Positions 34,120-41,237 of a stretch of DNA of 64,000 nucleotides are shown piece by piece (the first letter of the stretch is position 1; every line of letters starts with the position of its first letter). Below the pieces are notes generated by a model. That model worked only from the letters and a program-made list of their open reading frames with translations, made no database searches and was not told the DNA's origin. The position numbers and the translations under genes are program-made. Source of the stretch: DLKC01 sp002478885 (GTDB lineage: Bacteria; Bacteroidota; Bacteroidia; Chitinophagales; Chitinophagaceae); contig JAXLUI010000002.1 of the NCBI GenBank assembly GCA_046329585.1, forward strand, positions 744,001-808,000, read 5' to 3'.

Positions 34120-34590
34120 TTAAACGTTGTCTGTTTTAATTTTCCCTCTTATATCCATAGGAAAACCCGCTATGATATTTTTTAGCCATTTGTCAAAATT
34201 GCCCTTCTTTTCGTGTTTGTAAACATCAAACTCTTCAGGTAATTTTTTTTGAAATGTATCTGCAAATTCAGCAAAGCTTACTTGCCCATCAATTGATTTT
34301 AGAACTTTTTCAATTTTCTTGTCTATCTGTTTTATTAAATTACCTTTTGCTTTTTTAGGAAGTTTAACTTTTTGTCCAAAAGATTGTAGGCGAAGAAATG
34401 AAGCGTTTTGAACTTCATAAACTAAGTCGTGCAACATAAGTCGCCAAAGAATGTCGATAGATTGTGGGCATTTCCATTTCCCCAATTCTTCGACAGCTTG
34501 AAGTCGCAGGGTTGCGTCACTTTTAGTCGCTGCCATTTTCTTTAAGTTATCAATGTTTTTTGGGGTTTCTTCCTTGAATATAAATGTCAT
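34120..34590 (-). CDS. HEAT-repeat-like protein (156 aa)
   Basis: Residues 20-75 have a HEAT-like pattern: ATLRLQAVEELGKWKCPQSIDILWRLMLHDLVYEVQNASFLRL (shown in parts: LRLQAVEELGKW; SIDILWRLMLHD; YEVQNASFLRLQ). The C-terminal half is Lys-rich with IKQIDKKIEKVLKSI. No catalytic motif is visible. It is the first gene of a two-gene operon with a PD-(D/E)XK-like nuclease, so it may be a binding or specificity subunit. No known named system is recognised. Confidence 0.65.
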   Translation of the reverse strand: MTFIFKEETPKNIDNLKKMAATKSDATLRLQAVEELGKWKCPQSIDILWRLMLHDLVYEVQNASFLRLQSFGQKVKLPKKAKGNLIKQIDKKIEKVLKSIDGQVSFAEFADTFQKKLPEEFDVYKHEKKGNFDKWLKNIIAGFPMDIRGKIKTDNV

Positions 34591-34759
34591 ACTATGTGTC
34601 GTTAGTTGTGTGCTTTGAATTGCGGAAAATATCTAATGGGTTGCCATTAATTCAAAAATATGCTAAAAAATCATCAAAACTTTGGCATATTAACCCACAC
34701 AAGTCTATTTAAAGAACGCTCAATCTTCGCTTCGGTAAAGCTCAATATGTAATCTAACA

Positions 34760-34826
34760 GTACAAGAGTGCGACGCAACTAAAGCTGCATAGTTATTCAA
34801 CTGTTGAATACAAAAAATAATAAAAA
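34760..34826 (-). repeat. Repeat arm Q
   Basis: A minus arm with core GTACAAGAGTGCGACGCAAC; its outer part ends TGAATACAAAAAATAATAAAA. It lies 170 bases upstream of the HEAT-repeat gene and closes the inverted pair with arm P. Confidence 0.88.
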
Positions 34827-34839
34827 TGTATAGCTTAAT

Positions 34840-36051
34840 TTACTTGCAGTTCATGCGATAAAAAATAATGCCACCCGACAGAAGGGTTAACAACCCGATA
34901 AGAATAACAGATGCGTAAATGCCCAGCCAGTCTGCAATTACGCCGGTAATAATTGCGCCGATAGCATAACCCATATCTCTCCAGAGACGGAATACGCCGA
35001 GGCTTTTTGCCCTGTCCTGCGGATGGGTATTTTCTGCAACTGTTGCAAGAAAAGTAGGATATACCATTGCAGTGCCCCATCCTAATATTACAGAGAGTAA
35101 AATAAATTGAGGAAAGGTGCTGGCCCAGCAGAGCACAAGCAATGCAATGCCCTGTAAGATCATTCCCCCAAACAGCATATTCTTTTTACAAAAATGATCG
35201 GCCATTTTTCCGGTAAACAATTGCCCGATGCCCCACACAGCAGGGTAAACAGCCGTTACCATTCCTATCTGCGCAATGGTAAAACCTTTTGATGCCAGTA
35301 AAATGGGAAACAGACCCCATGCCATTCCATCGTTTAGGTTATTGATAAGACCGGCCTGTGTTACCGAACCAAGGTTTTTATGCTTCCATGTTGTCTCCCA
35401 AAAAATATTTTTTAGCAGTGGTATTTTACTGGTAGTGGTTTGGGCAGATACATGGTGCCTGGTATCTTTTACCAGTAACCAACTGCTGAAGAAACCAAGC
35501 AGCACCAATACTACGCCCACATAAAAAGGATAAGGGCGCAGCCCATAAGTTGATGCAATAAAGCTGGTAAGAAATGCTACCAATGCTACAGCAAGGTATC
35601 CTGCAAATTCATTTAAACCCATTGCAAAACCTCTTTGCTTTTCGCCTACAAGATCTATTTTCATTACAACGGTGCTGCTCCATGTTAAGCCCTGGTTGAT
35701 GCCTAATAAAATATTTGCAAATACAATCCAGTTCCAGCTATCTGCAAACATTAAAACGAATGGAACAGGAATACCAATGATCCACCCGATAGTTAACAGG
35801 TTTTTTCTTCCAACTTTATTGGCTAAAGCACCTGTAAAATAATTGGTGATTGCTTTAACAACACCGAACACAATAATAAAAGAAAGAATAGCCGTTTTTG
35901 CAGCGATATGAAATTCAACTTCAGCAATGCTTGGTAAAATACTTCTTTCGAGGCCAACCATTCCTCCAACAAATGCATTGATGATAACCAGTAAAGTAAA
36001 CTGCTTCCAGTTTTCTTTCAATCCTAATTGTATTTCCATTTTCTTTTGCAT
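34840..36051 (-). CDS. MFS transporter
   Basis: A major facilitator of about 403 residues with 12 predicted membrane segments and the loop motif ANKVGRKNLLT, like the conserved D/N-x-x-GR-R/K motif of MFS loop 2-3. The ATG at 36051 overlaps the stop of the rhodanese-MBL gene (TAATG), so it is translationally coupled; an ATG at 36066 would extend it by 5 codons. Substrate unknown. Pairing with a rhodanese-MBL protein suggests an organic or sulfur-containing ion, or export of a toxic compound. Confidence 0.88.
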   Translation of the reverse strand: MQKKMEIQLGLKENWKQFTLLVIINAFVGGMVGLERSILPSIAEVEFHIAAKTAILSFIIVFGVVKAITNYFTGALANKVGRKNLLTIGWIIGIPVPFVLMFADSWNWIVFANILLGINQGLTWSSTVVMKIDLVGEKQRGFAMGLNEFAGYLAVALVAFLTSFIASTYGLRPYPFYVGVVLVLLGFFSSWLLVKDTRHHVSAQTTTSKIPLLKNIFWETTWKHKNLGSVTQAGLINNLNDGMAWGLFPILLASKGFTIAQIGMVTAVYPAVWGIGQLFTGKMADHFCKKNMLFGGMILQGIALLVLCWASTFPQFILLSVILGWGTAMVYPTFLATVAENTHPQDRAKSLGVFRLWRDMGYAIGAIITGVIADWLGIYASVILIGLLTLLSGGIIFYRMNCK

Positions 36052-37157
36052 TATGAAATAGCGCATCTGTTAGCGCCTGCTTCAAGATCAGCAGGATTAA
36101 TATCGCTGAAATCTCCTTTAATATTTTTTTCAACAATAGAAAGATAGTTGGCAGGTGTTGGCGGTATGCGTTGAAGAATAGTATTGGTAAAATCTTCTTC
36201 ATTTAAATGAAGCATGGAAACGGTTTCTTTAATGCTGCCTAATGTGGCCTGTACAGCTATATGGTTAAACTCAACCGGCTTGCTTGTATGACAAGGTAAA
36301 ACAATGATATTATCGTTAAGCATAAGCAAATGCTGCAATGAGTAAAAGAGCAGCTTCGATTTTTGCAGCGCTTCTTCATTGTTTGCTTTCAGGTCGGGCC
36401 TTCCTACTCCGTTTGTAAAAAGTGTATCGCCTGTAAGCAACACTTTATCATTGATAAGATAGCAGGTGCTTTCTGCAGTATGCCCCGGTGTATGTATGGC
36501 GTTAATGCTAACGTGACCAACTTTAAGAACAGCATTATCATCAACAGCATGATAACTGAAATCAACTTTATTGTTTGCAGGTAAACAGCATATGGCATTG
36601 CAGGTTTCTGCAAGTTGTTTTGAGCGTGAAAGATGATCTGCATGAATATGCGTGTCGGCCACATATTTTAGTGTTAGATGCTGCTGGTGAAGCACTTCAC
36701 TGTAAACTTCCACAGGCAAAGAAGCATCAACAACCATTGCTTCTCTATTGGAAGTAATCATGTGTGAAAGACATCCTTTTCCTGTTCTTCTGAATTGTAT
36801 TATTTCAAATTCAGGGAAGTTAATGATGGCCGTATTCCATGCGGTGCTCCACGCTTTCATACCACCTTCAAGCGAATATGCATCAATTCCTTTTTCACGT
36901 AAAGCATCTGCTGCTACCTGGCTTGTCCTGCCTGCTGCACATACGGTTACTACTTTTGCATTTGCCGGTATTTCAATTTCATCCAGTATAGTATAATCGC
37001 CATCATTAAGCCGCTTATAGGCATCAAGATAATGGCTGCCGGGTATTTGCCATTCTTCTCTTTGTGCAGGTGGTCGCACATCAAGAATAAAAACAGGTTC
37101 CTCATTTTCCATTGCCATTCTTAATGATTCTGCACTAATGGTGTTATTGACTTGCAT
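36051..37157 (-). CDS. Rhodanese-metallo-beta-lactamase fusion (persulfide dioxygenase-like)
   Basis: A 368-residue cytosolic protein. The N-terminal rhodanese domain (about 5-110) has VCAAGRTSQ with the active-site C73. The C-terminal MBL domain has H170-I-H172-A-D174-H175 and later HTPGHTAE and LTGDTLF, as in the ETHE1/glyoxalase-II-like subgroup. Such fusions handle persulfide or thiosulfate. The start at 37157 gives the rhodanese start; the frame stays open to 37301 through repeat element H/I, which is unlikely to be translated. The MFS gene is coupled downstream, and a Crp/Fnr gene lies upstream. Confidence 0.88.
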   Translation of the reverse strand: MQVNNTISAESLRMAMENEEPVFILDVRPPAQREEWQIPGSHYLDAYKRLNDGDYTILDEIEIPANAKVVTVCAAGRTSQVAADALREKGIDAYSLEGGMKAWSTAWNTAIINFPEFEIIQFRRTGKGCLSHMITSNREAMVVDASLPVEVYSEVLHQQHLTLKYVADTHIHADHLSRSKQLAETCNAICCLPANNKVDFSYHAVDDNAVLKVGHVSINAIHTPGHTAESTCYLINDKVLLTGDTLFTNGVGRPDLKANNEEALQKSKLLFYSLQHLLMLNDNIIVLPCHTSKPVEFNHIAVQATLGSIKETVSMLHLNEEDFTNTILQRIPPTPANYLSIVEKNIKGDFSDINPADLEAGANRCAIS

Positions 37158-37193
37158 AATTATGTATGTTGAATACTTTTTAAAACGGTAGAA

Positions 37194-37343
37194 TTTTTTT
37201 TGAACCCAACAGCAAATCTTTGTGTATCTGCTGTTGCGTCGCACACTTGTACGTTCTTTTATTTGTTCGGCCTTGCAATACAGTTGAAGTGTGCGACGCA
37301 ACGGAAGCCTTATAGCACTACCGCAGCTAGGTACATAAAAAAA
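37194..37343. repeat. Complete inverted-repeat element H/I (two arms)
   Basis: Arm H (+, 37194-37252; outer TTTTTTTTGAACCC, perfect core GTTGCGTCGCACACTTGTAC) faces arm I (-, 37282-37343; core GTTGAAGTGTGCGACGCAAC, outer GCTAGGTACATAAAAAAA). The centre is 29 bases. It lies between the Crp/Fnr gene and the rhodanese-MBL gene, exactly where an operon promoter is expected. Confidence 0.92.
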
Positions 37344-37426
37344 TCAGCTTACAGTTTATGTAACTTGCTTTCATTGCACAAAGGTCTGTACATGCAAAAC
37401 CAATTCCTTTAACATTTGATAAATAA

Positions 37427-37999
37427 TCAGAGTGTACTCCTGATGCGGCTGAGGCTAACCTGGGTAATACCGAGGTAGGAAGCAATATATTTAAGAGGAA
37501 CTCTTTTGATAATATCGGGTGTTTCTTCTATAAGTTGTAGGTATCTTTCTTCGGCAGTGTGGAACTGGATGCTTTCCAGCCTGCTAACCATATCTACATA
37601 AGCTGCTTCAAATATTTTCCTGAACGTTCTTTCTATATCGTGAAACTGATCATACAATTTGAAAAGCAACACCGCATTAATGGAGGTTATATGCGCATCT
37701 TCTAAAACCTGTATCGCTTTTTGGGATGGCTTTCCCGAAAAGAGGCTTTCAGCCCTTGCAATCAATTTATTTTCCTGTGAAAAACTCTCTGTTATATCTA
37801 CACCGTCTTTCAGGTAATAAATGCGGGCTATTCCCTTATTGATAAAATAAATTGTTCTGCAGGTATGGCCAATGGGTTGCAGGTCTTTATTTTTTGAAAT
37901 AGAAATTTCTGAACAGATCTCCTTCAGGGCAATTTCTGCTTCCGGGGAAAGCTGCTCAAACTTTTTCAGATACGCTAATAAAGACTGCATATAATCCAT
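37427..37999 (-). CDS. Crp/Fnr-family transcription regulator
   Basis: A 190-residue protein with a cNMP-binding-like barrel (ICSEISISKNKDLQPIGHTCRTIYFINKGIARIYYL) seen in parts, for example IYFINKGIARIYYL, and a C-terminal winged helix (AEERYLQLIEETPDIIKRVPLKYIASYLGITQVSLSRIR), for example YIASYLGITQVSLSRIR. It resembles the regulator at 31901-32479. It is on the same strand and upstream of the rhodanese-MBL/MFS operon, a likely target, with repeat element H/I in between. Confidence 0.88.
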   Translation of the reverse strand: MDYMQSLLAYLKKFEQLSPEAEIALKEICSEISISKNKDLQPIGHTCRTIYFINKGIARIYYLKDGVDITESFSQENKLIARAESLFSGKPSQKAIQVLEDAHITSINAVLLFKLYDQFHDIERTFRKIFEAAYVDMVSRLESIQFHTAEERYLQLIEETPDIIKRVPLKYIASYLGITQVSLSRIRSTL

Positions 38000-38552
38000 T
38001 GAATTTTATTTATCATGGAAATGGCTTCCGTTTAGATTCCATTGATATATACTTTGCAAAGTATTGCTTTTGCACAATCGTACCATAAGTTTTATTGTTA
38101 CAAATATGCCGCAGTACCCGCAATATTTTTTATTTTTATTTGGTTGCAGCAACTGCGGCAGGTAAAAATAAATTGTGCTATTCCACTTCATTCATTCGCT
38201 TCCTCATTCCATGCTTCCATACAGTCGCGCTCTCATGAAGCCCAATACCAGGATTTTTTAAATTATCGCGTTAGATTTTGCAAACCTGAATGGTATTCAC
38301 AGATATTTTAGGCGGTAATGCCTTTTGTAAAATCAATGGATAAAAAGGCAGCGAAGCTTGCGGCTGTCATTGTTCTATGATTAAATAAAAGCTGCCAAAA
38401 GACTACGGCATAAACACAACTCCTTACGCACAAAGCCATCATTTATTCCGTTTCCTTTTGGCTTAAATACAGCCGTAGTTCTCAATGCTTTCTTTTTTTC
38501 CATTTTTTCTTTTACAAAATATTTTTTTCATCAACAGGCAAAATGCAACATC
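38000..38552. other. Intergenic stretch with no supported gene
   Basis: About 550 bases between the Crp/Fnr gene and the mobile-element backbone. An 89-codon plus frame at 38042-38311 has no recognisable features and biased hydrophobic runs. No repeat arm core or strong terminator is seen. Confidence 0.5.
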
Positions 38553-38765
38553 ATGAAACGCACAACTAAACTTTCTTACCTCATGCAATTGAGTTGGGAA
38601 ATTCAACGAAAGAAGAAACACACCCGCAGCAAATCATTACAGGCTGCATGGGCTATTACATTAAACGAAGACATTACTATTTACTACCTCGTTAAACGGC
38701 ATAGCAACAAAAATGCACCGAACAAAATAGACGCACAGCATTTGACCTTATTCAATGCACACTAA
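38553..38765 (+). CDS. Small basic mobile-element protein (70 aa)
   Basis: A 70-residue, Lys/Arg-rich protein (WEIQRKKKHTRSKSLQAAWAITLNED). Small basic proteins of this type often lie upstream of SSB and DUF932 genes in Bacteroidota plasmids and integrative elements. I do not recognise a named family. It lies 67 bases before the SSB gene in the same direction and is probably in one operon with it. Confidence 0.65.
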   Translation: MKRTTKLSYLMQLSWEIQRKKKHTRSKSLQAAWAITLNEDITIYYLVKRHSNKNAPNKIDAQHLTLFNAH

Positions 38766-38832
38766 GAAATCTTTTTATTCAATAACAACTTCAGTTCTCC
38801 GCCGCAGGTGAATTGAGGACAAAATCAACATT

Positions 38833-39219
38833 ATGGAAATCACAGCAAGATTGACAGCAAACGCAGAAGTGAAAACCCTAAAGGATGAAAGACAGGTGGT
38901 AAACTTCAATGTAGCTATTAACGACAGCTACAAACCTAAAGGCAGCAGCGAGGTTACTAAGCTGGTAACCTATGTGCAATGCGCTTATTGGGTAAACAGC
39001 AACATAGCCCAATACCTTACCAAAGGCACACTGGTTGAATTGCAGGGGCGCATTGGTGTAAACGCTTACAACAATATGCAGGGTGAAGCGAAAGCCTCAT
39101 TAACCTTTCATGTAAACAGTATTAAACTGCACGGTAAACCAAAGTATGAGAGCAGCAGCACAGAAGCACCAGTCACCACAAAAGTAGCGGCAGAGCCAGC
39201 AGATGATTTACCGTTTTAA
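38833..39219 (+). CDS. ssb: Single-stranded DNA-binding protein of a mobile element
   Basis: A 128-residue OB-fold SSB (EVKTLKDERQVVNFNVAIND ... LVELQGRIGVNAY) with the acidic C-terminal tail DDLPF used for partner binding. The short form with a divergent N-terminus is typical of mobile-element copies rather than the chromosomal SSB. It probably coats single-stranded transfer DNA after conjugation. It lies between a small basic protein and a DUF932 protein. Confidence 0.92.
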   Translation: MEITARLTANAEVKTLKDERQVVNFNVAINDSYKPKGSSEVTKLVTYVQCAYWVNSNIAQYLTKGTLVELQGRIGVNAYNNMQGEAKASLTFHVNSIKLHGKPKYESSSTEAPVTTKVAAEPADDLPF

Positions 39220-39269
39220 TTTTTCAGCCTTAACCCTTACCAATTATTTAATCATTTAAAAATTTGATC

Positions 39270-40337
39270 ATGGCACACAATCTTAATTACAATGAGCAAA
39301 CAGAAAAGCATAGTTTTTTTTCCGTGAAAGAAAAAGCATGGCATGGGTTGGGACAAATCGTACAGGATTATCCAACCAGTGCAGAAGCAATTAAACATGC
39401 AGGGCTGGATTACACAGTAGAAAAAAGACCATTGTTTACTTATAACAATGAAAACAATGCAGCGGATGAAGACACAGATATTAAAATTCCTGAAATTGAT
39501 GTACCAGATTTTTTCGCTACCATGCGTACAGATACAGAACAGGTATTAGGCGTAGTAGGAAAGGATTATGAAGTAGTACAGAATACAGATGCATTCAGTT
39601 TTTTTGATGCCATTGTTGGTGGTGATGGTATCCAGTATGAAACAGCAGGCGCATTGGGTAAAGGTGAACGCATTTTTATTACTGCGAAGCTGCCGGGTTA
39701 TATAAAAGTTGGTAATGATGACTTGATAGAAAAGTATTTATTTCTTACTACTTCACATGATGGTTATGGCAGCATCCTTGCAGCTTTTACACCTGTGCGT
39801 ATTGTTTGCGCCAATACGTTAAATGCAGCACTTCGCAATTATTCTAACAGTATTAAAATACGACACACCGCCAACGCAAAACAAAGACTTGAGCAGGCGC
39901 ATAAAGTGATGGGCATTGCCAATAAACTGACAGAGCAAATGGAAACTATTTTTAACCATTGGGCTAAAGTGCGTATTACCGATCCTGCAATAAAAAAACT
40001 GATACAGCTTGCCATGATTCCAAACAAAGAAGTGTTGCACAATGTACAGGCTGGTAAGGATGATGAGCTTTCTACTTGTTTTAAAAATATGTGTGATAAC
40101 GTATATGAATATGCTTTAACAAGCCCTACGCAACAGCAGGCAACTACCAGAGGCACTTTGTTTGGCGCTTACAATACAATAACAGGATATTTTCAAAATG
40201 TACGCAACTATAAAAATGATGAAGCAAAATTAAAATCTGTTTTATTGGGCGGCACGGCACAATTAAGAACACAGTCTGCATTTAATCTTTGTACGGATTA
40301 TGCAAATAAAGGGGATGCGATTTTATTACTGAATTAA
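39270..40337 (+). CDS. DUF932 protein
   Basis: A 355-residue DUF932 protein. The family pattern is visible: KEKAWHGLGQIV near the N-terminus, FFATMRTDTEQVLGVVGKDYEVVQN, and SHDGYGSILAAFTPVRIVCANTLNAAL in the middle. It is common in plasmids, phages and conjugative elements, and its role is not established. The ATG at 39270 is preferred to the TTG two codons upstream. A strong terminator follows at once. Confidence 0.9.
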   Translation: MAHNLNYNEQTEKHSFFSVKEKAWHGLGQIVQDYPTSAEAIKHAGLDYTVEKRPLFTYNNENNAADEDTDIKIPEIDVPDFFATMRTDTEQVLGVVGKDYEVVQNTDAFSFFDAIVGGDGIQYETAGALGKGERIFITAKLPGYIKVGNDDLIEKYLFLTTSHDGYGSILAAFTPVRIVCANTLNAALRNYSNSIKIRHTANAKQRLEQAHKVMGIANKLTEQMETIFNHWAKVRITDPAIKKLIQLAMIPNKEVLHNVQAGKDDELSTCFKNMCDNVYEYALTSPTQQQATTRGTLFGAYNTITGYFQNVRNYKNDEAKLKSVLLGGTAQLRTQSAFNLCTDYANKGDAILLLN

Positions 40338-40340
40338 TAA

Positions 40341-40379
40341 AACAGGGCAGCCACTGCTGCCCTGTTCTTTTTATTTTTC
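40341..40379 (+). terminator. Rho-independent terminator
   Basis: An 11-bp perfect stem, AACAGGGCAGC/GCTGCCCTGTT, with a CACT loop is followed by CTTTTTATTTTT. It ends the SSB-DUF932 unit. Confidence 0.9.
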
Positions 40380-40397
40380 TAACAAAAAAAGACAGCA

Positions 40398-40706
40398 ATG
40401 AAAAAGCAAATGGAGCCTACTAATAAAGCAATCGTTCAACCTGGCATTATGCATATTAAAGCATGGCAATCTATTAAATCAAAATATAGTAATACCATCG
40501 TCCTGCTAAGAATTGAAGAATGCTATTTTACTTTTGATAATGATGCATACACGGTAAGCAGTATTACAGGTATTATTTCAACAGATTGCGAACATCTAAA
40601 AATGCAATGTTGTTTTCCTGTTGCTGAGTTAGATACCTTTTTAAACAAACTGGTAAAAGCGGGTAACAGGGTAGCTATATGTGATCAGTTGGTTTCACCA
40701 CCATAA
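40398..40706 (+). CDS. Stand-alone MutS domain I-like protein (102 aa)
   Basis: The whole protein resembles the N-terminal mismatch-recognition domain of MutS: KSKYSNTIVLLRIEECYFTFDNDA corresponds to the kYpd-vlLfrvGdFYe-f-eDA block (parts: SNTIVLLRIEECYFTFDNDA), then FPVAELDTFLNKLVKAGNRVAICDQL to the hydrophobic strand-helix and the eQ end (parts: LDTFLNKLVKAGNRVAICDQ). The clamp and ATPase domains are absent. Lone MutS-I proteins occur in Bacteroidota mobile elements next to SSB and DUF932 genes. A DNA-binding role in element processing is inferred. Confidence 0.75.
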   Translation: MKKQMEPTNKAIVQPGIMHIKAWQSIKSKYSNTIVLLRIEECYFTFDNDAYTVSSITGIISTDCEHLKMQCCFPVAELDTFLNKLVKAGNRVAICDQLVSPP

Positions 40707-40730
40707 TAGCATATCAATAAATGCCCGGAA

Positions 40731-40758
40731 ACGCCCAAGCCTTTAAGGGCTTGGGCGT
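40731..40758 (+). terminator. Probable terminator hairpin
   Basis: A long GC-rich stem, ACGCCCAAGCC/GGGCTTGGGCGT, closes a short AT loop 25 bases after the MutS-I gene. The following T tract is weak (TGCGTTTATT). Confidence 0.65.
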
Positions 40759-40841
40759 TGCGTTTATTAAGACAGATGTGTACAATTAATAATAATGAAT
40801 TTTCAGGCTAATTTGTATTATTGTAATGCGAATCCGGCAAT

Positions 40842-41132
40842 ATGGAAAAAACGAAAATTTTTGTACAAGATGGTAACAGGTATGCTTACACTACTGCATT
40901 TATCAATGCTGAAAACCCTTTAGGTTTTGTAAAAGCTACACTCAAAGAATATACGCTTTATAAGATTGCTGAAACAGAATTACTAATTGGTAAACTCTAC
41001 AAAACAAAAGAAGGCAACTGGTATGATATGCCTGGTAATACATCTATTAATCCGCTGTTAAGAACGATGATAAAAATGGCGATTGAGGAATCGGAAAAAG
41101 CCAATACTATTATTGATTCACATTTACAGTAA
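40842..41132 (+). CDS. Hypothetical protein (96 aa)
   Basis: An unrecognised 96-residue soluble protein (VQDGNRYAYTTAFINAENPLG ... shown in part as YAYTTAFINAENPLG), acidic at the C-terminus, with no membrane segment. Codon pattern and start context look real. It is the last intact gene before a long decayed region. A small hairpin (GGGCT/AGCCC then TTTT) follows at about 41163-41184, overlapping repeat arm C. Confidence 0.6.
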   Translation: MEKTKIFVQDGNRYAYTTAFINAENPLGFVKATLKEYTLYKIAETELLIGKLYKTKEGNWYDMPGNTSINPLLRTMIKMAIEESEKANTIIDSHLQ

Positions 41133-41180
41133 TTCAATTTTCTCTTTGCTCTTTGCTGATGAAGGGGCTGATTTAAGCCC

Positions 41181-41237
41181 TTTTGAGCCAGCTGTATTAC
41201 TGCTATGATACTTCCGTTATGTCGCAATTTTGGTAAT
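41181..41237 (+). repeat. Repeat arm C (decayed)
   Basis: A plus arm: outer TTTTGAGCCAGCTGTATTAC, then CTGCTATGATACTTCCG and the decayed core GTTATGTCGCAATTTTGG. The spacer still matches arms B and F closely. It opens the decayed region that arm G (minus, 46784) closes. Confidence 0.75.

Noticed and set aside
37158..37301. 48-residue N-terminal extension of the rhodanese-MBL protein
   Set aside because: It is encoded by repeat element H/I and intergenic DNA, and the rhodanese domain starts at 37157.
38042..38311. An 89-codon plus frame after the Crp/Fnr gene
   Set aside because: Unusual composition, no recognisable domain and no operon context.
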